Below are positions 1 to 14,860 of a DNA stretch of 64,000 bases, piece by piece. The stretch is from Nyssa sinensis. Lineage: Eukaryota > Streptophyta > Magnoliopsida > Cornales > Nyssaceae. A program made the position numbers and the translations under genes. Numbering within the stretch: position 1 is the first letter of the stretch; the number at the start of each line of letters is the position of its first letter. The notes under the pieces were generated by a model. The model saw nothing but the letters and a program-made list of their open reading frames with translations, was not told where the DNA came from and searched no databases. The stretch covers positions 12,000,562 through 12,064,561 of the forward strand of contig CM018031.1 of NCBI GenBank assembly GCA_008638375.1, read 5' to 3'.

Positions 1-1122
1 TTTGCTAGAGAAGGCTTTCATAAATGTCCATATGAGCATACACTTTTTACAAAGTTTGGAAAAGGTGGGAAAATTCTTAGTTGTATGCTTATATGTGGAT
101 GACCTAATTTACACAGGTAATGATAAAGCACTGTTTAATATTTGAGAAATTCTTATTGTATGCTTATATATGGATGACCTAATTTACACAGGTAATGATA
201 AAGCAATGTTTAATATTTTTAAATAATCTATGATGACTGAGTTTGATATAACGGATTTAGGGTTGATGCACTACTTTCTTGGTATTGATGTAGCACAGTC
301 ATCAGTTGGGATTTTTGTTTCTCAAAAGAAATATGTCCAAGAAGTCTTGAATAAGTTTCATATGAAGGATTGTAATTCAGTTGGAACTCCAACAACACCA
401 AATTTGAAGCTAGTAAAGAGTTCAGATGGAAGGAATGTGAATGCCACTCTTTACAAACAAATTATGGGAAGTCTTATGTATTTGACTTAAACTAGGCCTG
501 GTATAATGCATGTTGTCAGCCTAATCAGTCGCTATATGAAGAATCCAACAGAGCTTCATCTCTTAGTAGCAAAAAGAATCTTTCATTATTTGCAAGGTAC
601 AAAGGATTTTGGTATTTTCTATACAAAGGGAGCACGGTCTGATCTATTTGGCTTCTCTGATAGTGATTATATGGGAGGTTCTAATGATAGAAGGAGCACT
701 TTAGGTCATGTGTTTATGATGGGGACAGGGGCTGTTTCATGGTCATCCAAAAAGCAGCAAATTGTGACTTTATCAAAAACTAAAACTAAATTTGTGCAGC
801 AGCATCATGTTCATGTCAAGACATTTGGCTAAGAAGGTTAATTAAAGCACTCCATTATTACCAGCAAAGTCCAACTTTGATTTATTGTGATAATGTTTCT
901 GTAATCAAGCTTTCCAAAAATCCAGTTTTACATGAGAGGAGTAAGCATATAGATGTGAGATACCATTTCTTGCGTGATCTCTGTAAGGATGGTATCATTG
1001 ATTTAGTTTGCTATAGAAGTGAAGATCAAGTTGTAGATATTTTCACCAAGCCTCTCAAGTTACGTGTGTTTGTGAAGTTGAGGCAAATGTTGGGAATTTG
1101 TCCGTTAAAAGATGTTGTTTGA
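1..1122 (+). pseudogene. Ty1/copia pol remnant: end of reverse transcriptase plus RNase H
   Basis: This is the 3' part of a copia polyprotein, already running at base 1. Three frame segments can be read: 230-490 (RT C-terminus with DLGLMHYFLGI and the KFHMKDC..VGTP region), 506-832 (RNase H, with FSDSDY and SWSSKKQQ) and 877-1122 (CDN..IKLSKNPVLHERSKHID). These blocks are diagnostic of copia RT/RNase H. Segments are separated by stops or frame changes (TAA at 488-490 after MYLT, TAA after 830). The usual STTEAE block after SSKKQ is altered to SKTKTK, so RNase H is probably dead. It is followed directly by a polypurine tract and LTR sequence. The 5' part (LTR, gag, protease, integrase) lies outside the window. 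Confidence 0.9.
71..221 (+). repeat. 75-bp tandem duplication over the RT catalytic motif
   Basis: The stretch starting at 71 recurs from 147 with an offset of 75-76 bp, one 1-nt indel and a few substitutions. Both copies contain the triplets encoding the YVDDLIYTG catalytic motif of copia RT. The duplication shifts or breaks the frame and would add a second YVDD block. Confidence 0.85.
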
Positions 1123-1206
1123 AGGAAGAGGAGACCATTGTCATGCACAAGCTGGAGTTTATTTTCTCTAAACTGAAGTCTAAATGACATTCAGTTTAAG
1201 GGAGGG

Positions 1207-1451
1207 TGTTAAGAGTTTATTTTAATTATTTTTATTTGTTGAATAAGTCTCTGTTGTCCTATTCTTTTGGGAGTCAGTTGTGGTGTCCTAGTTTTTAGGA
1301 GTGCAAGTCTGTTAGTCATGGAACAAGTTAGTTCCATATTATGTGCAAGGTTGTTTTTTGTAGGTTCTATTTAAGTTGCTTTCTGTCAATGAATAAAGTG
1401 TGAAGTTAAGCAAAATATTCATTTTATTGTTTTCTATTGCATCCCACATTG
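1207..1451 (+). repeat. Copia 3' LTR, copy 1
   Basis: It begins with TGTTAAGAG directly after a purine tract (AAGGGAGGG, 1198-1206), the expected PPT/LTR junction of the copia element upstream. It contains an AATAAA polyadenylation-like signal at about 1391. It ends near 1451 (CATCCCACATTG), where similarity to the second copy stops. Confidence 0.75.
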
Positions 1452-1456
1452 AAAAT

Positions 1457-1697
1457 CTTAAGAGTTTATTTTAATTATTGTTATTTGTTGAATAAGTCTA
1501 TGTTGTCCTATTCTTTTGGGAGTCAGTGTGGTGTCCTAATTCTTAGGAGTGAAGTTGTTAGTCATGGAACAAGTTAGTTTCATATTATGTGCAAAGTTTG
1601 TTTTTTGTATGTTCTATTTAAGTTGCTTTCTGTCAATGAATAAAGTGTGAAGTTCAGCAAAATATTCATTCTATTGTTTTTTATTACATCCCATATT
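1457..1697 (+). repeat. Copia LTR, tandem copy 2
   Basis: A second copy of the LTR lies 249 bp after the first, separated by only a few bases. It has scattered substitutions and small indels and lacks the first TG. No internal domain lies between the copies, so this is an LTR-LTR tandem rather than a normal element end. Confidence 0.75.
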
Positions 1698-2194
1698 GTG
1701 GTATGCATGAAGTATTGAAAAGCTTGGGGAGTTGGGTTGGATCATATTTTTTGGGATGCTTTTACTCTGGAAATGTTGTGGAGATATCAGTCAAACACTA
1801 CAAATTTTCATACCAAATCAATTAGAGTCTCTCTTCAGTTTATGCCCTGAATTTTGCATAACCTGCAAAGGGCAATTTGTATAAAGACTCGACTGACTTT
1901 TGAATTTTACACATAGTATTTTTATATTTTATTTATGTCCTGTTATTTAAATAATATTAGATTTAGAACATCCAATTTTGGATCCAATCCGTTGTATCTT
2001 GATGGAGCTCGACTTTGTTAAGCAACCCAAACAAATGAATTTGAACTTGGGCTAAGCTCAAACTGAGTTGTTCATGCTATGATCGGACTTGAACAAACTA
2101 TTGCAGAATTGAAGTTGAGCTTGGACAGGCCGACTTGTAGCCATATGTGCACCTTCACTAAACTAAATAAACCTTCACCTTCTTCAATTGATTT
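1698..2194. other. No gene seen; spacer before SDR pseudo-exon
   Basis: AT-rich sequence with no supportable ORF. It may be the remains of the last intron of the duplicated SDR gene whose final exon follows. A polypyrimidine tract and CAG acceptor (TTTTCCTCTCAG) end it just before the pseudo-exon. Confidence 0.5.
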
Positions 2195-2395
2195 TTGTTT
2201 TCCTCTCAGCTGCTAAATAACAAAGAATACATGGAAGATATATTATCTCGCACTCCACTGAGGGGGACTAGGAGAGCCACAGGATGTGTCATCGCTGGTA
2301 GCATTCCTCATGCATGCCTGGCATACTCTGTCATCACTGGCCAGATTATTTGTGTTGATGGTGGCACCACTGATTATGGCTTAGAACCAAGTTGA
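2195..2395 (+). pseudogene. Last exon of a tandem-duplicated SDR (tropinone reductase-like) gene, degenerate
   Basis: The frame contains NNKEYMEDILSRTPLR and [12 protein letters not shown], matching the last exon of the intact SDR gene 4 kb downstream ([30 protein letters not shown]). Between these blocks the matching text ([13 protein letters not shown]) is in a different frame, so at least two compensating frameshifts have occurred. A splice acceptor-like CAG sits just before CTGCTAAATAAC, and a stop (TGA) ends the frame after LEPS. Exons 1-4 of this copy are absent upstream, where copia DNA is found instead. It is a relic of tandem SDR duplication. Confidence 0.85.
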
Positions 2396-2990
2396 CAGTT
2401 GAATTTTTTTTCCCCATTATGAGAAAAGAAGATAACAGAGAAAGGTCCATCCGGTCGAATATATATTCGCATGTATATATCACAAATGGCCAAGTTAAAC
2501 TTGAATCAGTGGCAACAAGGGCATCATATTACCTTTTCCTTCTCACAATCCCATAATTCACCTAATTCTTTTTCTTTATGCCCAATTCTATTATACAGAG
2601 AAGGGTTTGAAGGCACGATATCTTTTATAATGATAGTAACTTCTTCATTAGGTCCAGACAATGGCAGTGAACTCTATCTGATTCAGCCATTTCTGTAAAT
2701 GAATTCTGTAAATGTATTCTGTTTGGTTGAGATTAAATCATTTTTCTGTTTTTGGGTACTATACAAAGTTTTATTAGAACAGTCTATTAGACCTTTTTTT
2801 TTTAATCTTTTGAAATATTAAGAAATGTGGATAAAATTATAAAATAAAATCATCATTTTTAATTAAAATTTTATTTTTTAATTCTTTGGCAGAAATTCTA
2901 CTATTTGAAGAGAGAGAAAAAAAAATTGTTTTCCCCTCAAATTCCCTCCATTCCAAACACGGTGGAACTTCGCGGAGCCAAAGTCACGCA
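2396..2990. promoter_or_regulatory. Spacer and probable promoter/5'UTR of the SDR gene
   Basis: No ORF is convincing here. The AT-rich run 2770-2890 followed by a purine/pyrimidine-rich stretch is compatible with a core promoter and leader for the gene starting at 2991, but I can point to no single TATA box with confidence. Confidence 0.35.
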
Positions 2991-6698
<3,708 letters not shown>

Positions 6699-9493
6699 CC
6701 ATTTTCCCTGTCATTACTTTGTAAACTGCAGAGAAACATTTGATATCATTTTTTTTCTCTTTCTGATTTGTGTTAGAGGCTCCAGTTGTTAACTTGCTTC
6801 TCTTTGCTGCCTTTTGTTGGGGACCCAAAAAAAAGGCCAAGTGCTTTCACCTGCCTGCATTCATATTATTTGCTTTAAGGCACAGAATGGTTTCTCCTTA
6901 TTAGAAAGAATCTGATTTCAAAAACAGCACAAGAGCTAAAATTTGATTTTCTCCACTTGCAGCAGTATATTTGAGGACATCTTTTAAGCACTCCCATGTT
7001 GTCTTTTTGTGTGATTTAATGTATTGCTGAGAATAATTCTTGCTAAGAACATCATTTAAGAATAGCACGAATACCATATATGGTTCAGTTTTTTATTTGC
7101 AGTATTTTATAATGTATTTTTGAATGCTCTCTTATATGTTTTGTTTCTGTATGAATTTGTTTAAAATAAGCAATGTGTTGGCTCTAATGTTCTTTTCATA
7201 ATAGCTATCAAGTTATAATCATTTGATGAAGACATTATGTATAAAATAAATTAATTTTTTAGTCCTTTTTCTATGTATTGAAATTTCTAAGTTAACAAAT
7301 TGACATTTCGTGAACAAATTGTTAAATGGTTAATGATTATTATTGGTGTTTTTTTATTCTATCCATTAAATGAAAGTTGGTGTGTCAACTTATCACTGGA
7401 CACTGTTCACATGAATAAGAAATATTTAATAGACACGTGTTAAATGGCTTTCTAATATTGAAGTATCCCTCCACAAACAAAAAAAAACTGAATAGAATAA
7501 ACAGTAAGATTATGATGAAAGAATACTAATCTCCGTCCATGTCAGCTTGTGACTATTAAACAAAACAAAAGACCCTAAATTCAATTTGTAATCTTGATTT
7601 ATACCCTGTTTTATATTCTTAGAAGTTTGAAGATTCCTTGCTTTTGCTCCGGGTAACCTAGAAAAGGTTCCTCAGTTTTAGGTTTGTTACTTAGTGTTGT
7701 TGTTGATTTGTGGGCATTGAGATCAGCAGTGGAAAGTTCTTTAGTCAATAACCTACAAAACAGAATGATTAAGGTCATCGGAAGGGAATCCAATGAAGAA
7801 CCATCTTCCGAGATCAAGTAAGTTGGGTATGAGAGAGAATAAAATTGTAACTTGAGCTAAGAATTAGGATGTACATTAAGAAATAAGATTAGTCTTCTTT
7901 TATAAGGGTGGATGTCTTATCCTTCATAGGATTCGAAGTGAGAGAAAATAGAAATTGTGTTTATTTTTTAGGCAGTTTTGTAATGGGACTTAAGAATTCC
8001 GTACCGAAGCATGTGCATGTGTGCTCGGCACAGAGAGGTGACCTATATACACTTCTTCGAGAAAGGAAGTTGTCCACATACTAGAGGAAGTGTCATCATC
8101 TCTCTGTTCGACTTATTTTAGCCACGCCACTTGGAATATGTACTTCATAGTTCATACGTTAGGTATATGTTGGGTTACTAGTTTCAGAAGTTATTATTGG
8201 CTCAGCGGGTATCAAGCTCTTGTATATCTTTTTTTAAAAAAAAAAAGAAAAGGAAAAGAAAAAAAGTAACTTTTTTAACTTAGTTTTTTTGTCCATAAAG
8301 ATGTAAAAAATAAAAAAACACAAGTGATGGGCACAGGTATAGGCAAAAAGTTATGGCCAATAAAACATTACTCATAGTGTAAACCTTACCCAAATAAAAT
8401 AAGAGAACATAAAAAGACGAAAAAGATTTGAACCCAAAGCTTGATATTGTAATAATTATCTCAAAGTTTTAAATTATCAAAGAATCGAATCAATGTGAAT
8501 CAGTTTGTGCAAAATGTGAGTAAGATTATTTTTGTGTATTAAGTATCATCTTGAGGGGTGTAACTCGGGACGGGTCAGGTTCAGGATGAGTCATGCTCAA
8601 ATTTAGTTTAAGTTTTAAATCAGTTATTTCGAGCTCGAGTTCGAAATCCGATTTTGACTCGAATTAAAATTCATTAGAATCAGATTCAATTTGAATCTAA
8701 CTAATTTTCAACAATATAGATTATTAGTTTCAATTTTTAAATTTTATTCACAATTTTTTCTATAAATTGTTGTAGTTTTTCTATTTTGATTATACATTAA
8801 AGTCCTAATAAGTTCTCTTAGTTTCTCCTTAAAAACAAAAACAAAAACAAAAACAAAAAGCTGTGAAAATAATTATTTTAGCATAATTTTATTTTGAAAA
8901 AAAATGTTAAATATTAACAAGTTTTTAAAATCTAAAAAAATATAAATACTAATGTTTATAAAGAATTTTTGCTAATCTATATTTAAAAAAATATATGATA
9001 TATAAATTATTAAGTCGATCGTCGAGTTTTCAAAATCTCAATTTAAGTTTAATTCTAATTTAGATCAGGTTTGAGTTTTTTTAGCTCAAGTTCATTTCAA
9101 AATTTAAAAATTAAAACTTAAATTCTAAAAGATTCAGGGCGGACTCCAGTTAAAATTGAATTAGTCCAGTCAAATTGCTTCTCTAATCGTCAGTTTGATT
9201 ATAAAATCAAATCAATAATTACCCGCACAGTCAATGACAAAGCCAGGGCTGGTGAGGTGGTTTTGAGCTCCAAATATATGAAAATTTCAACTTCCTTTGC
9301 TGTTTTGACTAAAAGGAATTTAAATATTAGAATCTGGCTCCTCCAACTTTTTGAATCAAGAACTTGCCACTAGGCCAGTTTAGTTCTTTTATTGAATCTA
9401 TTCTGCTAGAAAATAATAATAAATTGACTTAACCAAACTGAATCACTTCGGTTTAGGTTGAAAAAAAAAAAAAAAGATTGGTTGACTGTCCTA

Positions 9494-9535
<42 letters not shown>

Positions 9536-9985
9536 TTTAAGTCAGTAATATGTGACTTCTAGCTATTTTAATTAATAGAAATTTAAAACTATAAAAAAAT
9601 TGTATTATACATGAATTTTCTTTATAATAATTCATATTTATAACAGTTGGTATATATTTAAAAAATACTTTTAATAAAAGTAGGAGACAAATTAATAATT
9701 AATAAATTATTAGAAAAGTGTTAAATAAATGTTAGTTTTAACTAGGATCGAAAATGATAACAAACAAAACTTAGAAATTTAGAACTAGAATAATAATATG
9801 TGATGCACCAGATTATGGAGAACACTTGGGAAAAGATCCAGAAGGCCTGGTCTCATAATTACTTGAGGTCTTGAATTCCGGGCGGTCGAGGAGAGTAATG
9901 GTGTGAAGAATCTTGAAGGCCGGCCATGGGAAATTGGGGTTAGGCGTGGATGATGTTTCTTTGCCTAACATCTAACATGCGTTGC
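6699..9985. other. Intergenic, SDR 3'UTR then AT-rich DNA; no gene seen
   Basis: The SDR 3'UTR probably occupies the first few hundred bases. After that I see no supportable ORF. The stretch 8565-9200 has several GAGCTCGAGTTCGA-like words and their complements, suggestive of an old MITE with subterminal repeats, but I could not define its ends. A (TA)17 microsatellite lies at about 9499-9533. Confidence 0.5.
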
Positions 9986-10150
9986 CCATGCTTAAACGGC
10001 CTTACCGCCACGTATCCCACTTTCCTTTCTCAAACTACCAACTACTGACCAAAACTAACTGACTCATTTTAATTGCAACCAAACATGGTTTAAAACGTGG
10101 CCCACCCTCTTACACGTATCACTCAACTTAACGTCTTCACAGTGCCACCG
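9986..10150. promoter_or_regulatory. ACGT-motif island about 7 kb upstream of the PP2C gene
   Basis: A stretch of normal base composition in very AT-rich DNA holds CCACGTAT, AACGTGGCCC, ACACGTATC and AACGTC words, which are ACGT cores used by plant bZIP factors. No coding potential is evident. It could be a distal regulatory module or a relic of another gene's promoter. Confidence 0.3.
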
Positions 10151-10169
10151 CTGGATTGAGAAGTTCATT

Positions 10170-10600
10170 ACTATTTTGTTAGAAAATATATTTGATTAAA
10201 TTATACTAACTTGTCTTAAAAATTTTAATAATTATATGAATAGTTTCTAAAATTTTTAAAATTATACTAATCTTTCTTTTTATTATTATTTTTTTTGACA
10301 AACTATAAATATATTCTTCCAACACATTTTTTTAATCAAAATGGTAAAATTGCTTTTTTTATATTATTTTTTTACACCTTTTTCAATTTTGACCTATTTC
10401 TTTTTAACTTTTTCTAAATTTTTTCTATATAAAAATAAATTTAAGGTTTTAATTCATATTTTATTTAAAAATTGAAAAAAAAAATTGGTCAAAATTTTTA
10501 AAAAAAAATGAAGGAATAATTTAGTCATTTTGAAGAAAAATTGATGGGTGGGGGGGTATTTGTATATTGTAGTCTAGTAAAAACATTTTCAAACAGTAGT
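10170..10600. repeat. Dispersed AT-rich repeat, copy A
   Basis: The order of features resembles 19950-20370: 'actaacttgtcttaaaaatt', a block with ATGGTAAAATTG, long T runs, AAAATAAATTTAAG, then a segment with ATTGATGGGTGG before the end. The resemblance is by eye and diluted by AT-richness. It is possibly an old non-coding mobile element. Confidence 0.35.
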
Positions 10601-11149
10601 ATAGTGACAGTTATTAATAGTTGATTTAAATATTACAATATTATTTAAGTACTTATCAAATATATTCATTTAAACACTCAATAACCTAACTCAAAAGTGT
10701 TTTTTTACAACTATTTATTCGAATGGTTACTTAATTCAAATTATACTTTTTTCAACTCATCAAAACGAGCATAAAATTTAAAAAGTCAATAAAAATCTTA
10801 TTCTAGTGGTTAAATTAAAAGTAAATTTAAAATAATAGGATACGAAAATCAAAATTAAATAATATTTACTTTTTAAAAAAAATTATAAAAAAATCCATAT
10901 AAATAAAAAAAAAAAAAAAAGTGGGGGAGGAATTATCACCTAAGCCCCAACTACCTATATCCGTAAGTAAATAAATAATTATATATGCATGTAGTGTATT
11001 TTATTAAATAATTAATTAGGTTAGTTTAGTTGGCAAGGAGAACATGGATTCAGGTCTCTCTCTTCATTAAAGGAATGTGAGCGGTCATTTTACGTCGTAT
11101 ATTTTTTTTGTAATAATGTAATTATATTGTTAAATTGATTAATTTATTG
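10601..11149. other. AT-rich intergenic DNA, possible tRNA-like fragment
   Basis: There is no gene. At 11020-11090, TTAGTTTAGTTGGCAAGGAG resembles a pol III A box, but no clear B box follows. Confidence 0.4.
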
Positions 11150-11240
11150 TCCATAGCGGAGCAGCTTAGTTGGTAAGGGCAAATACAAGATTGTATGATA
11201 AGCGTTCGGTCTTGAGTTCAATTCTTCAATTAGGTGAGTA
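11150..11240 (+). mobile_element. SINE-like tRNA-derived fragment
   Basis: GGAGCAGCTTAGTTGGTAAG (A-box-like) is followed about 35 bases later by GGTCTTGAGTTCAATTC (B-box-like). The spacing is as in tRNA-derived SINEs. No target duplication was found and it does not fold as a real tRNA by eye. Confidence 0.45.
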
Positions 11241-12339
11241 ATACAGTAATTACAAAGTAAAATTTTAAGATTCTCTCTATCCAATTTGACGTAATTAGTA
11301 CCAACAAATAAGTCTTAGTGATGGTCGAACGAATTCTCAAACTTAACTGTATTCTATCAAAACATGGTTGAGCTATTCCAAGGTGTCTAGACTTGAATGA
11401 TTTTACTGTCTTTTTTGAAATTACATTAATCTCTTATATATATAAATAATATACATATTTTTCCTTTTTTTTATAAAAATTCGTCGTTGGCAAAGTTAGG
11501 ATTTTAAGTTATTTTTTTATTTAATTAAAATACTCTTATATATTACATTGATCTCTTTTATCTTTTAAGATAATACAAAGCGTGTACTTGTAATTATCAG
11601 ATATAATAATAAAGATTAATGTAATTACTTATAAGGATAAAACAGTAAATTTATGTTTTTTGTTAATATTTGTCTCATGACAATTATAATAAAAAAAATT
11701 AGTATAATATCAAAAATTATAATGCAATTCCATATAATTATCAAATATCAAAGTAAAATTTAATGTAATTACCCCAAGTTTTTAAGATTTTTTTTTATGA
11801 TTAGACTTTCTATGTAATATAAAAGCTCTTTATATCAATGAATTTAACGAATTTTTAATTAATATTAAATTCTTATATTTTATATTTTGAAATTTATTAT
11901 TTAATATTTAATAAAAAATTGTCCCATCAAAATAACTATAGTCCATTTCTATATATACTCCTGACGTAAGATTAATACACCTGAAAAAATTCTAATAATT
12001 AGTGGTAGTTTGGTTGAGTAGTAAAACCAAATTATTTGAATTGTATAACTGTTAAAAGTGTTTTCTTTTTTAAATTAATCATCTGAATGATTTATTAGAA
12101 AGTGCTTAAAAATTATTAAATTCAAAATAAGTTTAATTAACTTAATAAAAAAAATTAAGAGTTACAATCTTAATCCAAATATCTTTTAATAAAAAAAAGT
12201 ATTTTAATAAGTACAATTTGAAGTTTTATCTCAAACCGCATATGATGATTAGTGTTTGGTAATTCGCAAATGTGGAGGAGTATGGAGCGGAAAATCTGGT
12301 TAAAAGGTAACCCTGGTGTAGTGAATTTAGGAGAATTCT
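11241..12339. other. AT-rich intergenic DNA; no gene seen
   Basis: No ORF, no clear repeat boundaries. Mostly A/T runs. Confidence 0.5.
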
Positions 12340-12560
12340 AACTTGAGGCATGCTCGTCACGTGCCACTTTTTACGCCTACAGTGTCGCTTTCACGCGGGA
12401 CAGTGAACTATTGCTTGACAACCAGACTTCACACGTGGAGGATTACCCATCGTTCGAGCTATACATCCGTGGTCCCCACTTACTGTACTGCCTCCTGCCC
12501 TGTCTATTTTACGATACACATTCTCCAGTCAATTCACACCACGTGGAACAACAAATCTTC
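12340..12560. promoter_or_regulatory. Isolated island with three G-boxes, about 4.8 kb upstream of the PP2C gene
   Basis: Three perfect CACGTG cores lie at 12358, 12432 and 12540 within 190 bp of normal-GC DNA in an AT-rich desert. An open frame crosses it but shows no recognisable protein feature, so I read it as non-coding. G-boxes bind bZIP and bHLH factors and act as ABREs in ABA-responsive promoters. It may be a distal element for the HAI-type gene or an orphan promoter. Confidence 0.4.
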
Positions 12561-13152
12561 TGCTGATTTTCCTGTTCCAATATTTTTGTTTTGCTATTTC
12601 CAGATAAGTTTGTCTCTTTGGTTTTTTTTTTTTTTTGTTTCTAAACCTTCAAAAAGTCAAAAACGTCCTTCTATGATTATGAAAAGGTTGGAAAAAATAA
12701 CCAATTGAAGTCAACTATGCCTTTTCTAAGGTCATCAATTTAAGTTTTTTTTTTAACTAAAGAGATATAAATATTTATTTTTAATTAATTAATTATGAAT
12801 TAAATTTTATTATTTATTCAAGACTTGTATTAAATAAATATATTTTTAAATATGGTATTTATTTTTATTTAATTATAAATTAGATTAGAGTAGATAGTTG
12901 AGTCATTAAAATTAATATAATTATACTTTTAATAGTTCAATTTCAAAATAGTACTTTAACTATTGGTTATTTATTCTCTCAAAATTTGATCGAGTCAAAT
13001 ATTTTTTAAAATATAATTTTTGCTTTAATAACTATCATTCATCTCAACAAGTTCAAATTATTCCAAATGCATGGTCCAGATTTGATAAAATCTTTTTTTT
13101 TTCAATGTTCAAACTACAATAGTAATTAGAATGAAAAATAATAGCTCTGTCG
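12561..13152. other. AT-rich intergenic DNA; no gene seen
   Basis: Poly-T and A/T-rich sequence without coding signal. Confidence 0.5.
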
Positions 13153-13447
13153 AAAAATAGCATCTCACCATTGGAACAAAGTGTCAAAAAATAACTTTTT
13201 GATATTATAGCACTATTAAAATTGAACTTTAGAATAGTTAAAATGACTTTTACAATTGGAGTTGCTCTTAAAGTTGAGTTATATAATCTTGTAAGTTGAT
13301 TGAATTAGTTGTAACAGAGTTGATTATAAGACCAACTCCAATAGTAAAAATCATTTTAGTTTTGCTAAAGTTAAATTTTAACAATGATACATCACCAAAA
13401 AAACTATATTTTAACTTTTATGTTCTAATGGTGAAATGTTATTTTTT
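13153..13447. mobile_element. Foldback MITE-like element with CTCCAAT arms
   Basis: Left arm 13153-13267 and right arm 13330-13447 are imperfect inverted copies. For example, AAAAATAGCATCTCACCATT on the left pairs with AATGGTGAAATGTTATTTTT on the right, and ACAATTGGAGTTG pairs with CAACTCCAATAGT. Arms of about 115 bp surround a loop of about 65 bp. This is a hairpin-forming non-autonomous DNA element; I could not confirm a target duplication. Confidence 0.6.
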
Positions 13448-14039
13448 TAATATAATTAATATTTTTCTTTCCAACTATCATTCTCAACCATTGAAAAAAA
13501 AAAAAGAACATCAAATCTAGACCACTGATATCTTGCAATTTGAAGTGTTGATGTGGATAATAGTTACCAAAACAAAAGCTATATTCGGTAGAGTTTTGTA
13601 TTTTAGTCAAATTTTGACAAGGATGAAAATTATCATTAGAGTATAGTTTTTTAGTCAATTTATCAAAATTTAGCTTTGTTAGCTCTTTTAACCTTACCAT
13701 TAAAGTTACTCTAATATATAAATTATAATATTCCATCACTTTTATCCACAAAAAAAAAAAAAAAAAAACCAAGTATATAGCAAAAATGTTAATTATAAAG
13801 ACTTTCAACTGGCATACATAATCCAAAGAAAAAGGAAAATTAAAATGAAATTGAGTTACAACTCGTTTGAGGTTTTGTTAAAAAAAAAAAATTTAAATAA
13901 TAAAAGAGAAAAATGTAAAGATTGAATAACTAGTATGAAAGTGTGGGTACCTCGTCATTATTAACACATCTCGAAGTTATGATCGATAAGTGATTCCAAA
14001 ACCAATGCTATACGATTATAAGTCAAATTATTTTTTAGT
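13448..14039. other. AT-rich DNA, possibly a second related foldback
   Basis: Contains further ATCATTAGAGTA / TACCATTAAAGTTACTCTAA complementary words (13630-13720), suggesting a second, older member of the same MITE group. No gene. Confidence 0.35.
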
Positions 14040-14860
14040 CTCTGAACTTAGCACTTCGTCGAAGAATAAGCGTAAATGTTAGTTGAGCTAATCTTAGTTC
14101 CCAAACTTAGCAGTATTTTATCAGGATCTGGTCGAAATACCCCTAGAGTTCCCAGACTTGATGAATTCTCATAAGAGAAAGTTCATTTCGAAAAACTCTT
14201 TGTTCTTCCCTCAAAGGGATACCTTAAGGTTTAGGGGCAAGCTTTTGTCAGACTCTTCTAAAACTCTGACATGTGACTATAATACCAAAAGGTATCATAA
14301 ACCCATTATTCGGGATACTCGGGGTTTTGTGGCTTGGAGGTTAAAGTACGAGGAACTCCAAATGTGTTCATTGCATGATCCATGCATAGGAATGCTTAGA
14401 GTCATTCTAAGAAAGAGAGATTTTATCCAGATTTCATGGTCATTTTATTACTTTCTATATCATGACTACCGCTTATGTTGGACTGTAGCACTTATGTTGG
14501 AAGTTTGTTACTGAGTGACATCATACCCTAACAAACTCTCGTGCTAGGACTACTATAAATAGCCTACTTACACCTCTATAAACAGTGAGAACCACTATCA
14601 CATTCTCTGTGTGAACAATACCATCTCTACGAGAAAATCCTAGATCTGGAGAGTAGGCTAAGATCACTGGACAGAAGATACAGTGGATCAAAACTTGTTC
14701 TAACCCTTACTCTCATAGAATCTCTCTCGACTAGATTACTTGTGTTTTTCCCCTATTTCCATTTCACTCTGGCGTCCATAGTTCTTTGACGAAGAATACT
14801 CACTTCCTATCCCTCTCTTTTCTTCTAGATTTGATCGATTATTTACTAGATTTATCTCTA
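14040..14860 (+). repeat. Possible solo or truncated LTR with a TATA box
   Basis: A non-AT-rich block has a TATA-box-like ACTATAAATAGCC at about 14552, followed about 60 bases later by leader-like CT-rich text and TCTCTGTGTGAAC. Near its end it has CTCTGGCGTCCATAG, resembling the GGCGCC..CTGTGG junction after gypsy LTRs. An open frame at 14158-14514 has no recognisable domain. I read it as LTR-derived promoter sequence; the ends are not defined. Confidence 0.4.

Noticed and set aside
11155..11235. A true tRNA gene
   Set aside because: Only box A- and B-like words; arms and anticodon stem do not pair by eye, so a SINE relic is more likely.
12343..12708. 121-codon open frame on the plus strand
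   Set aside because: Starts in the G-box island, ends in poly-T-derived Phe codons, no domain and no splice structure; read as non-coding.
14158..14514. 118-codon open frame
   Set aside because: Lies in a block better explained as LTR-like; no recognisable domain.
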